Source of the DNA: Suillus spraguei
Taxonomy: Eukaryota > Basidiomycota > Agaricomycetes > Boletales > Suillaceae
Length of the DNA: 64,000 bases
Assembly: GCA_016800925.1 (NCBI GenBank)
Contig: JABCPU010000004.1
Coordinates: forward strand, 1-64,000
Direction of reading: 5' to 3'
The notes beneath the pieces are model-generated. The model was not told the DNA's origin. It did not search any database and saw nothing but the letters and a program-made list of their open reading frames with translations. Of the stretch, positions 47,585 through 59,323 are shown in pieces. The position numbers and the translations under genes are program-made. Each line of letters opens with the position of its first letter. The stretch's first letter is position 1.

Positions 47585-47944
47585 GGCGATAGAGACGTGG
47601 TATCACTGGTATGACCCATTGGTAAAACTCTCTCGTGTTGCTATATAAGTGAGTTTACCCACGGCCCTGATTGGGCGCTCGACATTGGTGTATGTAGTTG
47701 TAGTCGCAGTTGTAGGCAGTTCATGCACATCCTTAGTGCGAGATAGAACGACTACTATGGTCAGGTGGAGGGCAGTTTACCGAGGTCACTGGGAATAACG
47801 TTCAGTAACGTCACGGTGTACTCCGATTCTCTTGATTTACGATTTATGTAATGTGTCAAATCAACTCTTGCTTAGGCTTTTTCAAGTTTCAACTGGCACT
47901 GACCAACGCCTACTTTTCATCTCAATGTTAGGAGCGGTATACTT
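47585..47944. promoter_or_regulatory. Divergent promoter region of DUF829 copy D and the ICT1-type gene
   Basis: The two start codons face away from each other across 360 bp. No other gene is supported. Confidence 0.5.
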
Positions 47945-48696
47945 ATGATTCCTAGAATCACCAGAGAGTCGTTGAATGCACTAACGGCCGCCTGGACTCG
48001 GAGGTGCCGTCTGATCCATACCCTTCCTATCCCACCCTTGACCGCTTCCCTATCCTGCACAGAAGATCAGGAAAGTGCAAAGGTTTGGCTTCACTCCTTC
48101 GAAGACGCCAAATCTATCCCGAAAAATCTAGTCGAACTTACTTTCTCTCGCAGTTCTGGTCCCGGAGGACAGGTACATTCATATTCCTCGTTTTCTGTGT
48201 GAGTGCGGTGTACTTATTGATATTGACTAGAATGTCAACAAGGTGGAAACCAAAGTTTCTGCGCGCTGTCGTGTAGACGCACCTTGGATACCGATGTGGG
48301 CGCGCGAGAGTCTCGTGAGGACGGTGATTGGTGGAGCTTGCTATGCGATTGTCAGACTGAAACTGTTTCATTCAAGCCCTACTACGTCAAAACATCGCAT
48401 TCTTTGCTCGTTTCATCTAGTGCGTCTCGTTCTCAAGCACGAAACATTGATGATTCCCTGGCAAAAGTCAGTTCAACTTATCGACTCTGTATCTCGAACT
48501 GAACAGAATTTATTTTCTCAAGATGCATACCGTCGTGATGGATGCTGCCAAGAACTTCATTACAAGCGAACCCAGTGCAGAACAAAGACGAAGGGTTGCC
48601 AATCTAGAAAAGGCACATGATAATCGAAGGAGAATGGAGAAGGATAAACGCAGCGCCGTGAAGAAGATGAGGTCCAAGAAGGGATGGAGCGAATAA
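47945..48696 (+). CDS. Mitochondrial ICT1-type peptidyl-tRNA hydrolase (RF-1 domain)
   Basis: Exons 47945-48172, 48231-48323, 48377-48466 and 48523-48696 sum to 585 nt (194 residues). The catalytic GGQ of class I release factors is seen in SRSSGPGGQNVNKVNTKV, split by intron 1 just after GGQ. The tail is rich in Lys/Arg (EKDKRSAVKKMRSKKGW), as in ICT1/ArfB proteins that rescue stalled mitochondrial ribosomes. The first 30 residues are Arg/Ser/Thr-rich and fit a mitochondrial presequence. Intact. Confidence 0.92.
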
Positions 48697-49716
48697 TATC
48701 CGCAGTATGTATGTACTTACATTGTGATTCACGTTCGTGTTGATTGGCTGCATCTGTTAGACTCCTCGTCAGTCCCTGCACAAACGAGTTATCGCCAATG
48801 ACCTACGTTTGCGTTCACTCCAGCCATTATGAGTAGTATCGAGTAATTGAGTAGTATTGAGCAGTAGCGAGTAAGTGGTCGATAATTAGTAAGTTGCATA
48901 ATCTGATTCCAGACACTCGACGGGCTGCCCAACGAGCGCCCAATGAGTGCCCAACGAGTGCCCACTGTAATTTTCCATGGCCAAAATTATACATTTTCTG
49001 GACCTCATTTTACCTTTAGGGCCTGGACAGCTGCCATTTAAACTGGTTTATTAGTGGTACTCAAAGTTCACATAAGAATCGATACGAAGAACGTAAAACT
49101 CGACCAGTCGGGGATCAATATTTTAGACAAATCTGAGTCGCAACTTCAATTCTGCCGCGACATACGGAAGCCAAGCCTCATATCTTTCGTACTATGTTTG
49201 ATGCGCAATCCTTATATTATACTGATTCATCGTACTCGTCTTGAGCCGGACGGTCACACCTTATGATGTAATTGGCTAGTTCTATCACCGGGCTCCGAAG
49301 GACAGTGCACATACTTATTTCAATCTCATCTGACTCGACGCTAAGTTAGAACTATGATAGATCGATGACTACGTGATTTCATACGGAACCCCTTGATTTA
49401 TGCAAGCTTGCAGCAAGGTCGCCGTCAAGAACACCCCGAAATGGCATTGGAAATAAGTTACCGACACTTCAAGTATCTGCATGCATAATACTGGTCTACT
49501 ACAAATCAAATCCACTTTGATCCAATCGAGAGCTTCCCTTTTTGCTTGATTTCGCACCCAATACTTATTCACCTAATCAATCTTGAGCGGTTCAAATATC
49601 CATCTATCACGCCGATGGATGAAGCGCTGAACGTTAAACAGTGGTATATCTAGCACGATCGCTAGGTCGTTATACACCACCAGCACATTTCACTCCCTCA
49701 CACCCATCTCTTGAAT
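48697..49716. other. Intergenic region
   Basis: No gene is supported. Short repeats of GAGTAATTGAGTAGTATTGAGCAG type occur at 48828-48870, and CCCAACGAGTGCCC-like repeats at 48925-48965. A 67-codon minus-strand frame (49572-49369) is not recognised. Confidence 0.4.
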
Positions 49717-51427
49717 ATGAGTATAGTCCCAAATGATCCAAGTTGGTGGACGTTTATCACGATTAGTTCGAATATTTTATACAGCTATTGGTTGGGTTTG
49801 TCGTATTAGTTGGTGATGTCTTGGTCTCACATTGATTTGTGGTTTCGCAGTTGTCGCCGGCGTCGTCGTGGTATACGATTGGGGTGAGCAGGGCAGTGTT
49901 CGAAAACCGCTAATATTCTTATGAAATTTCTAGTACTGATGCTTGGACAAGAGGTAGATTAGTACTACTACGGAGCAGCCAACTTGCTAAGAATGGTGTT
50001 ATAGACTGAACTGATCTGGGTGAGTGGCAGAGTCCCATATCGGAAGAAAGCAACAGAATACAATGAATTCGCGCCAGATGCAACGCTGGTCTCTCATGAC
50101 TGTGTTATACTTGGTGGTCCGTACTTCATATCATACTATAGCGTGTCTGGAAAGTTGTGCTGACTCCAAAATGTTCTAGATGCGCTATATTGGAATACCA
50201 TATTCTGTGTATGTTTAGGCCGTTAAGTTGGTGCTATACTAATAACTCTCTCATTATCAGTATCAATGTTTTGTGTATGTCTCAAATGCACTGTGTTCTA
50301 TTCTTCTGACTGGCGGCACACAGCACATATGCCATTGGTCTCGCTGACAGATGCAGTGAGTATTACACAACCATTTCGTTCCCATCCAATGAATACACTC
50401 ATATGCAGGGGTGAGTGAGATTCTGACCATTGAACTTGGTTCAGCATAATGACTCAATAGGTGTAAGTTAAATGTTTGATCATTGCATTGTTTGAGGGTG
50501 ATCACTAATTTGATGTTTCAGGCAACACTGCGTACTACGCTGTACACGGGACAATTATGGTCGTGGCTGCCGTGCTGGGCAGTGTGTTACCCAGCTGCAA
50601 TACCTTAGTGATATTGACTCGACTGGCACATAATGGAAGTCGTCATGATGGCTCGGTTGCATGCCATGTATCAGAGATCTAGAGTCATGCTGGTATTCCT
50701 TATTATTATCTACCTAGCTGTAAATATCGCCCGCGAATCAATCGCGGCAATAGGAATCAGATATAATGCATGGGGTAAGCTTTACACGTTGACTTGAAGA
50801 ATACGACTCATTGGACGAACATCAGGGGAACTGATACTCTCTGGTACATATATGTGCAATTATAGATATGAGGACACCCAGCTTCTAGTCCTGATGGTGT
50901 GGATGCTCAACACTATTTGGGAGGTCCTCGCACTGTGTCTTTCAATCTGGATCGCTGCGAAACACTTCCGTGACCTGCGACGACTCGGCCTATCGATGGG
51001 ATCGACTGTTGGGGACTGTCTCAGAGTGCTGATAAAATCTCACGTGCTTTATTTTGCAAGGTGAGCTAGTAATGTGAATTTGATTATCGTTTCTGCTCAA
51101 GTTCCGCACGTGCTAGCTTTGTTGGTGTCTCTTGCCTTCAGCCTGCTGAACTCTCTCCAAAGTTCATGGTGCGCCAACCTATCGTTAACATCTGCTTATA
51201 TTCACTACTCATTACTTCTATAGAATTCAGATTCTATGGGAGCTCAGATGCTTCGTGGTGCTTCCGAGACTTTCTTGAGCATGCAGTTGTTTGTGCTGGG
51301 ACCACGTCTCATCCTTAGTGTTCGACAAAATCACGCAAAAATTGTGGCCAACTTCAGCGCAGGAGCTGACATGGACTCGATGGTCTTTCAGGAGCGTGTA
51401 CATTTATCAACTAACAGTACTGTGTAG
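49717..51427 (+). CDS. DUF6533 family multi-pass membrane protein
   Basis: The family is a large set of about seven-helix proteins in Agaricomycetes, of unknown function. The start is MSIVPNDPSWW at 49717. The DUF6533 core is spliced from small exons: LYSYW, VVAGVVVVYDW, LMLGQETELIW, QRWSLMTVLYL, then RYIGIPYSVINVL and HMPLVSLTDA. Later exons give VVMMARLHAMYQRSRVMLVFLIIIYLAV (about 50632 on), YMCNYRYEDTQLLVLMVWML (50850 on) and the C-terminal NSDSMGAQMLRGASETFL to 51427. All but one junction fit GT-AG rules. The junction after LTDA (50358-50520) cannot be joined in frame by me, so either an exon was missed or the copy is damaged there. Confidence 0.7.
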
Positions 51428-51975
51428 GGCAATACTTACCGAGTGTTTTGCATAGGAGATATTTGGTCGAGGATCCGTTGTAGCATTTATTTCAGTTATC
51501 GTGTCTCAAAGTATATTTAAGACGAGTGTTTATGCAGACAGACCCATTTCTTGTTGTATCACAGATGCAAGTCAGTGAACCGCCCGCTGGAACGTGGATA
51601 GCCTACGAGGGAGGCTATACTGTTAGAATGATTCATTGAAAGTGGGCTATAAGCCTAAAACTGGAATACATTATTTGGCTGACTTATCCATGATCCAGAT
51701 TGATAAATCCTTCGATACATCCACACACAGCGGGGTTAGAGATATTTCAGATAGGTTTTAATGTTGTCCAGAATGCAATGAATATTTTTGAAATTTAAAC
51801 TAACATAAAGTTGAGTACATAACATAACTTCAAATTTCGTCAGTGTTTTGTGCGAAATCCAAAATATTAAGCTTTCACAGCCATTTTTGCACTGACAATA
51901 TGTTACTGAAAATAAGAAATATAGTCAGAGTTTGAGCATCTGCTTGAATTTAAAGTTTTTTATGTGTTCCGCATG
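51428..51975. other. Intergenic region
   Basis: AT-rich, with no gene or repeat that I recognise. It separates the DUF6533 gene from the repeat block to the right. Confidence 0.4.
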
Positions 51976-52700
51976 CCCCAGACATAGCCTTGGACTATTC
52001 TTACTTGCCTTCCGGCATGCTACCTACAGTATATAAACTTGTAGTACAACTCCTGCAGACCATGGTGACCTCTGCCAGTGACTTGTTTGAGCTTTGAGAT
52101 TCCACCAGTGAAGTGACAGTAACCTGTGATGGGCTGTAGGATTGAAAACCAGAAATCAAGTTCTGAGGCACCCACAATTGTTAGACACCACTGGCAATCA
52201 TGGTTGAAAAACTCCTTGTGCCAATGATGCAGGGGTTCTGACATCAGAAAGATCGAGGGATCAGCAAGTGGCCAGTTCATCCAGAATGGTGCACAAACAC
52301 TGTTTAGTTGGTATTCAGCACAGGAATCAAAATATGCCTCAAGATCATTGGGATCGACTGTAATGCTGTCGAGCTGATCAAGTGTGATAGAGCAAGTATG
52401 AGAGGGATGCCGAAAACTATCCCCGAACTGCAGATAGAGGCCATGGTAAATGGAGAGGTCTTCCTGCATACACAGGCAAGCATAGCTGCCTCTGGGGTGT
52501 TGATGATGTATGCTGCAAGAGGAGTAAAACAGTGCTGAACATTTCCAACCGGATCAGACATCATGATTCTGACCTCAGCTGCTTTCATCAATGGCTGGAG
52601 AACAATTGAAAGAAATTGGTGCATAAGGCAATCTTCAAGCATGTTACAAGAACATCTGTTTGTGTTGCCCCTATTATTTATTTTCCTATGCTTCACCATC
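51976..52700 (-). pseudogene. Plavaka/KDZ-like transposase fragment
   Basis: Two minus-strand frames join near 52400: CLMHQFLSIVLQPLMKAA with CFTPLAAYIINTPEAAMLACV (52699-52430), then FGDSFRHPSHT, WMNWPLADPSIFL, LHHWHKEFFNHD and GISKLKQVTGRGH (52430-52030). This order of motifs is what I remember from Plavaka-type proteins of basidiomycete DNA transposons. It lacks both ends of the usual protein. It is cut on its N-terminal side by the LTR fragment at 52642. Confidence 0.65.
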
Positions 52701-52937
52701 TACCTTCATCCTGATGACCAACTTGTCCTCCTTGTCTGATTCCTTGTATGGGCCATTGTCTTCATCCCATACCTCCACTATGCTTGCATCACTCACTAAG
52801 ACCTGGACTGGTTCCCTGGACTGTACCCCATACCTGTACCACTACCTTGGTACCTCATGGCGCCTCATGGCAACCACGGCAACCTACCATTCAACTGGTA
52901 TACCAGTCATTAACCAATGATTGTCATTCTTCTCCTG
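52642..52937 (+). repeat. LTR fragment related to the solo LTR at 62039
   Basis: It starts TGTTACAAGAACA and runs parallel to the start of the LTR at 62039 (GCCCCTA..ATTT, then CTATGC.TC.CCATCTAC and GTCCTC). The match weakens with distance and the fragment stops at 52937 where the next element begins, so its right part is lost. Confidence 0.6.
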
Positions 52938-53415
52938 TGTTACAATCGTACGTGCCCCTATTCATTCTTCTCTGTCCTTTACTTTGTATATTACGTTAAC
53001 GTGACTCTGACTCATATGCTCAACGCATCTGTACTATAGTTGCCTTCCTTATTTGGATACACACTTACTTTCCCACATCTCTCTTGGTCCGTGCGCACAT
53101 ATTGGTCTATTTAAGCACGTTGTACTTGTAGTAGATTCTTTACTTTAATCTTACTGGGTTTTACCTGGAATCTCCTTCGCTTAGGTCTCCAACCTAAGTC
53201 GTCCTTGAATCGTCTCTAAGTCTAAGCACTCCTTAGCCTTAGTCTCTATTCTCGTAGAACCCCTCAAAGACTTGTCTTTGAGGCCGAACCCTTGATCGTA
53301 CTCGGAACGCGTTCCTTGTACTTTCACCTTGTCCTCTTCTGGACATTGTAGAACTTCCCAGCAGACTGACTGTGTCTTTTCACTGTCGCTGGTGACGCCA
53401 CCCCAGTTCGTAACA
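52938..53415 (+). repeat. 5' LTR, 478 bp
   Basis: Starts TGTTACAATCG and ends GTAACA. Same length as the 3' LTR. It carries a promoter-like TATTTAAGC at about 53108. It retains 11 CpG sites that the 3' LTR has lost. Confidence 0.95.
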
Positions 53416-53590
53416 AAAGATTAAAGTCCATTTTTGATCGTAGACTATCCAGTCTTCAACCCTGAACCCTGATCGCTTAGATCAGCAGATTGTCAAGAGA
53501 AGCCCTCTGACAGAAGACAAGCCCTAACGGACAGCAAGACAGTGCGTGTAGGCACCGAGAAAGTATAACTCATCAGACGAATCATCAAAC

Positions 53591-54427
53591 ATGGCAACCA
53601 AAGAATTCGAATACAAGATCGGTCAGCCAAACGGTTTTGATGGAGATCGTGATAACTCTTGCGAGTTTATCCAGTCGTGCAACTTGCACTTTGACATCAA
53701 CAAAAAGCTTTATACCACCGACAAGCAGAAGATCATTTTTATAACATCCTTCATGACCGAGAAGAATGCCAAATCTTGGAAAGAACAATTCCTTGAACAT
53801 GCCCAATCAACCGACACCTCTGGACAAAAAGTTGGTTATGGAACCATGGTGGATTTTATGAAAAGTTTCAAAGAAGCCTTTGAACCAGTGGATACCAAAG
53901 GAACTGCACTTACGAAACTTAGGAACCTTAAACAAGGAAGTGGAGATCTTCACACCTATGTCGCTGACTTTGAGGCACTTGCAGCCAAGGCTCAGATTAC
54001 CGACAATGCAACAAAGATCCAATTCTTCCAAGATGGCCTCAATTGGGGTATCCTCACAAAGCTTTTCGCAACAGGAGATGTCTCAGAAGTATTTCGAGAC
54101 GTTGTGCTGCAATGCGTTGCTATTGACAATGCCCATCATCGTCTTCAAGCCATGAGGACATGTCATGCTCCACAACAGAAGAAGAAGAACTACGGAAATG
54201 CACGATATATACCTAATCGTGATTCCAATGCAATGGTAGTAGATTGGATCTCCGACATGGAAAGATCCGAATGCATGAAGAAGGGACAATGCTTCGGATG
54301 CAAAAAGACAGGACATCGCATTCATAATTGTCCTGACAGAAAGAAGAAAACCCTGCTCCGACAAACTGAAGTCAAAGGAGAGGAAGACGATGAAGAAACT
54401 GTAAGGCGGATTGTCGCGGATTTTTGA
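53591..54427 (+). CDS. Ty3 chromovirus gag with CCHC knuckle
   Basis: An open frame of 278 residues. The retrotransposon-gag (capsid-like) part includes FDGDRDNSCEFIQSCNLHF, WKEQF, FMKSFKEAFEP and FEALAAKAQI. The C-terminus has CFGCKKTGHRIHNCP, a CX2CX4HX4C knuckle that binds RNA. It starts at 53591, 176 bases after the LTR. The stop TGA overlaps the start of the pol frame at 54424. No lesion. Confidence 0.9.
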   Translation: MATKEFEYKIGQPNGFDGDRDNSCEFIQSCNLHFDINKKLYTTDKQKIIFITSFMTEKNAKSWKEQFLEHAQSTDTSGQKVGYGTMVDFMKSFKEAFEPVDTKGTALTKLRNLKQGSGDLHTYVADFEALAAKAQITDNATKIQFFQDGLNWGILTKLFATGDVSEVFRDVVLQCVAIDNAHHRLQAMRTCHAPQQKKKNYGNARYIPNRDSNAMVVDWISDMERSECMKKGQCFGCKKTGHRIHNCPDRKKKTLLRQTEVKGEEDDEETVRRIVADF

Positions 54428-57400
54428 CTTGGAGAAACAAAGACTCGACGTATGTTTCTCCCAATGTATTACTAAGACTTGTACGTGCTGTAGGTGAAAG
54501 AAGGGGGCTTCGTGTCCCTATCACCTTTCACTCGCGTACTCGTTTAAAATCCGTCGACACCACCGCTGTGATTGATTCAGGCGCAGCCGGAACATTTATC
54601 TCTGAAGAGTTTGTGAAACTCCATCAAATCACACGACGAAAACTCAAAACACCGTTTCGAGTTACTACGGCAGATGGAACTCTTATAAAAGGAGGACCAA
54701 TCACACACTACTGTCTCCTAGTGGTCAAAATTGATGAACGAACCATGTATGGAAAATTCAATATCACCAAACTAGGAAGAAGAGATCAGATCCTTCTGGG
54801 AATTCCGTGGTTATGAGCAATGAACCCAAATATAGATTGGGCCGCCGAAACACTTGTCCTCCCCTGAACAATGAAATCGGATGAAATCGAAATTGATATA
54901 GATACAGATCGGAAGAAGAATGGATTGCCCCAACTCTTCAATCATCAGTCCAAGTGGCAACATTCCCGACTTCCGAGATCCCTTATCACCTCTCCGATTA
55001 ATGTTCCTAAAGATCCGGAACCTGAAGTACGAATGCCACGTATTATAGACCTCACTCCACGTGTACAACTGCCACAACCAGTGTCACCGATTCCCTGTGC
55101 AGAAAAGCGCAAGAATGATTCCGAACCCGAGCAACGGGTCGGACAAGAACCTATTGAGCAACGGCCAATAGAAGAGCAGAAACATGGAAAGAGAAAAGCG
55201 GAAGAAGAGATCCCTGGACGAGATACCAATGTACCGAAACTATCCAAGTTCTATGTTCCTCTGAAAACTCTTCCAGCTTCGATTGAAGAAATCCCCGAAG
55301 ACAAAGAACCCGTGCCCTCATTGATCCCAACAGAGGATGATGACCAATTCAATACCATGCAAGATGTCTGGCACACACCAGAAGTGCGAGAAATTTCCTC
55401 TTATGAACTTGGAGATGGAGAATTCCTTGTGGAATATGACACCGATGGAGTTAGCGTGAGAATCATAGAAGAAGTTTCCATGGACACACCTCTCACACGT
55501 GATGGAACTTCTCGATTCGAACAACTCTCCAACTATTCCGCAATCCCCCTTCCTCCTTCAAAATACAGTAACAAAGCCCAGGAATTTGCCACGGATGAGA
55601 AGGAAAAGAAATCCTTCGAAGAATTGGTCCCAAACTATTTGCACGACTTTGCAGACGTCTTTGCTAAAGATGGACTGAACAAACTACCCCCCGAACGCCC
55701 TGGTATAGATCATCAGATCGATACTAAACCTGGTTTTATCCCTCGTACGTCTAAGGTTTACCCGCTATCAGAAAAAGAACGCGCTGCTGTCAAAACGTTT
55801 ATCGATGAAAACGTTGCAAAAGGTTTCATCTCAGAATCGAAGTCACCCCAAGCCAGTGGCTTCTTCTTTGTAGGAAAGAAGAGTGGAGAATTGCGTCCCT
55901 GTCAAGATTATCGCTACATCAATGATTGGACAGTCAAGAACGCCTACCCGCTCCCACTCCCTATCTCCCTTGTCACACGCCTTCATAACGCACAGTTCTT
56001 TATGAAAATGGATATCCGGTCCGGTTATAACAATATTCGCATCCATCCCGATGATCGCTGGAAAGCTGCTTTTACAACAGAATTTGGCCTCTTCGAACCA
56101 AACATTATGTTCTTTGGCCTCTGCAATTCACTGGCAACTTTCCAAGCATACATGAATTGTACCTTCCAGCAGGAAATTAACGAAGGATGGATGGTTATCT
56201 ACATGGATGATATCTTGATTTTCTCTACAACTATGGCAGAACACCGCAAATGGACAAGACGGGTCTTGATGAAAATACAAAAGGAACATACATTTGTTCT
56301 TGAAACCGGAGAAATGCACCTTTGATGCAAAAGAAGTGGAATACCTTGGAATGATAATTCGCCCTGGACAAGTTGCTATGGATACTGCCAAGACCAAGGG
56401 AATCTCCAAATGGCCAGTTCCGAAATCTGTAAAAGATGTTCGGTCATTTCTCAGTTTTTGCAACTTCTACCGCACGTTCATCTCCCACTATTCCGACATT
56501 GCCCGACCCCTTATCGATTTAACAAAGAAAGATAAGGCCTTTGATTGGTCAACCTAAATGTATGGACACCTTTGAAGAACTGAAACGACGCTTCACATCC
56601 CAACCGGTACTCCGTAACCCTGATCCTTCCCGACAATTTGCTATTGCTACAGACGCTTCGCTCATAGCAACCGGTGGAGTTCTCTTGCAGACTGATGAAA
56701 ATGGTGTTTATCACCCATGTGCATATCTCTCAGTCTTTGAACCCCGCAAAACGCAATTATCAGATCTTTGACCAGGAACTCCTTGCTGTAATCCGGGCAT
56801 TGAATGAATGGTGTCATTATCTCGAAGGAAACCCACACCCTGTCCTGGTATTCACCGACCACAAGAACCTTCTGTACTTTAGAAGTGCACAGAAGCTTAC
56901 CCGTCGCCAAGCATGCTGGCAATTGATTTTGTCTATCTATGACATTGAATTGCATCACGTTGCAGGTACTAAATTAGCAGTACCTGATGCACTATCCCGC
57001 CGGCCCGACTATGACTCTGGCAAAGACGATAACGAGGACCAGACACTTCTCCCTGATGCTCTATTCGTTCGTCTTATTGATACCAATTTGAAGGATGTCT
57101 TATCATCCTCTGACCCCCTCGACAACCTTGTCTTCAAGACAGCATCCAATGCCCTTGATGGCGTGTGTCTTCCCCCTATGAAATCGGCACTCTCTGATTG
57201 GAAGATTGAGGAGAACGTCCTCTATTTTAAGAATCGTGCCTATATTCCACCGGCGCATCGTTCCGATGTCCTAAAACGATATCATGATCATCCTACCACG
57301 GGACATCCTGGTAGGTTCAAAACTGAAGAGCTCGTCAAACAGGAAGCTTGGTGGCCCGCTATGGGCTCTTTTATTCGGAAATACGTTGAGGGTTGCACCC

Positions 57401-58614
57401 TTTGCCAGCAAATGAAAGCCGATACTCACCCTGTTCGGCCTCCTCTTACCCCGATCCCTTCCACTGCGACTCGACCCTTTTCTCAGGTCTCTGTGGATCT
57501 TATCACCGACCTCCCTGTCTCTGGAGGCTTTGACAGTATCTTGGTCGTGGTAGACCATGGCCTTATGAAGGGGGTAATTATTATCCCTTGTTTGAAAACC
57601 ATCACTTCCGAAGGCGTTGCTAAACTATTTTTGAAACACGTCTACCGACGATTTGGACTCCATGACAAAGTCATCTCGGATCGAGGCCCGCAATTCCTAT
57701 CTCGCTTCTCTAAGGAGCTTGCCCGACTTCTCAACTACGTCATCACTCCATCTACAGCTTATCACCTGCAGACTGATGGTCAAACCAAAAGGCTAAATCA
57801 GGAACTTGAAACATACCTACGCATCTATTGCCGCAACAACCCTGAAGAATGGATAGAACATCTACCAATCGCCGAATTTGTCCATAACCACCGAAAACAC
57901 GATGCAAGGAATGCATCCCCCTTTTATTTGATGATGGGATACGAACCACGTGCCATCCCTCATCTTATCCCTGATTCATCAGTCCCCGCAGCAGAAGATT
58001 GAGTATGATCCCTGCAGAAGATAAGAGAAGAAGCAATCGCCTGCCATAATATTGCAATGCAAACAATGGCCGAACGATCCCGAGGAGACAAGTACATTCC
58101 ATGGAAGATCGGAGAAGAAGCAATCGCCTGCCATAATATTGCAATGCAAACAATGGCCGAACGATCCCGAGGAGATAAGTACATTCCATGGAAGATTGGA
58201 GATAAGGTTTGGCTATCTGCTGCCAATCTTAGACTCAAACTCCCATCAAAGAAACTTGCGCCGAAGCGATACGGACCCTTCCCGATCATCAATGTCTTAT
58301 CTCCTATCACGTTTACACTCAAACTCCTTCCGCAGTGGAAGATTCACCCCACGTTCCATGCTTCCGTCCTATCGTCTTATAGTGAAACGGACGTACACGG
58401 TCCGAATTTCCCCAAACCACCACCTGACATCATTGAAGAAGAAGACAAATATGAAGTAGAAGCAATTCTTTCTCACAAAGGAACCGGCACTTGCCGACGC
58501 TATCTCATGTCCTGGAAAGGATATTCATCGGGAGATAACGAATGGCTCCCAGAAAAGAACTTGAAGAACTCCGCTCGAATCTTGAATGCTTATAAGAAGC
58601 AACACGCCCTATGA
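54424..58614 (+). pseudogene. Ty3 chromovirus pol, broken
   Basis: Domains in order: protease with AVIDSGAAGTFIS at about 54565, RT with KKSGELRPCQDYRYIN and catalytic YMDDILIF at about 56200, RNase H with ATDASLIATGG at about 56648, integrase with its zinc region CTLCQQMKAD near 57398, Asp in VSVDLITDLP, Asp in SDRGPQF and Glu in QTKRLNQELE. A chromodomain is at 58435-58610 (YEVEAILSHKG, YLMSWKGYSSGDNEWLPEKNL). Lesions: TGA at 54814-54816 where the protease has Arg (PWLR), TGA near 54866 where Trp is expected, frameshifts near 56297, 56557 and 56730, and a stop at 58000. An 87-bp in-frame tandem duplication is at 58027-58200. Confidence 0.9.
58027..58200 (+). repeat. Two tandem 87-bp copies inside pol
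   Basis: Copies 58027-58113 and 58114-58200 differ at only two bases seen (GACAAG/GATAAG and ATCGGA/ATTGGA), both C-to-T. The unit is 29 codons, so the reading frame is kept between integrase and chromodomain. Confidence 0.92.
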
Positions 58615-58669
58615 TTATCCTTCAGTCAATCAACTCGCACTAGCACTTGATCAACTAGCACCGCCCTAA

Positions 58670-59323
58670 ATGTCTTTTCCCACTGCATACATCACCCCCA
58701 TCACTGTTGCCAACAATGACTTCGACTCTGACGCAGAAAACTACGGAACCCTCACCACTGAAATCGACAACACTTCCTATATCGAAGCCGCCCTTCTCTG
58801 TGAAGGACACGCCCTTGAAATCGAGAGAATCCTTACTGAAAGAGGTGCTTTCCCCGCCTTACTTCTCATCAATATCATCTGCACCACAGCTCTTATCGAA
58901 AGAACCGCCAACAAGACCACAGAACCAATATACCGCCATCGTCTCCTTCATCTTCAAAAACGCATTTGTTCTTACGCTATGCTGCTGCTTCCCAGTACTT
59001 TTAAGAGCGATGTTGAGGAAGCTATTCACATCGTGGCTGAATGCCGAGCAGGTATTGCTCGACCTCCCTCTCCGCAGAAAGATATGCCACTTCCTATTCC
59101 AGCACCCTCTTCTTTGCGTATCTATTCTAGTACTGGCGCCCTTGCTGGCTTATGTACTGCTGTCCAAGAGATCAGACAGCTCACCAACACAGTTGTCAAA
59201 ACCATCCAGCAGTCAGTCGCTGAAACTAGAGCGGCCAGAAACTTAGTCGAGGAAGCCATTACTGATATACAACAAACACAAGCTGACCTCACCTCTCCAC
59301 GAACCCCATCTCTGATTCAATGA
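58670..59323 (+). CDS. Extra ORF 1 of the chromovirus, unknown function
   Basis: 217 residues, open, lying 55 bases after the pol stop on the same strand. It has a helical middle part (LLINIICTTALIERTANKT) and a heptad-like C-terminal segment (AVQEIRQLTNTVVKTIQQSVAETRAARNLVEEAI) that could form a coiled coil. No signal peptide or transmembrane anchor, so it is not envelope-like. Its TGA overlaps the ATG of the next ORF (ATGA at 59320). I recognise no domain. A role in the retrotransposon cycle is an inference from position and intact frame. Confidence 0.7.
   Translation: MSFPTAYITPITVANNDFDSDAENYGTLTTEIDNTSYIEAALLCEGHALEIERILTERGAFPALLLINIICTTALIERTANKTTEPIYRHRLLHLQKRICSYAMLLLPSTFKSDVEEAIHIVAECRAGIARPPSPQKDMPLPIPAPSSLRIYSSTGALAGLCTAVQEIRQLTNTVVKTIQQSVAETRAARNLVEEAITDIQQTQADLTSPRTPSLIQ

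Noticed and set aside
58052..58459. Second-frame ORF overlapping the end of pol
   Set aside because: It is a shadow of the integrase/chromodomain frame, lengthened by the 87-bp duplication.
58707..59246. 179-codon ORF in another frame over extra ORF 1
   Set aside because: Shadow frame with high Ser/Leu/Pro content. The 58670-59323 frame joins the next ORF by ATGA and is the better candidate.
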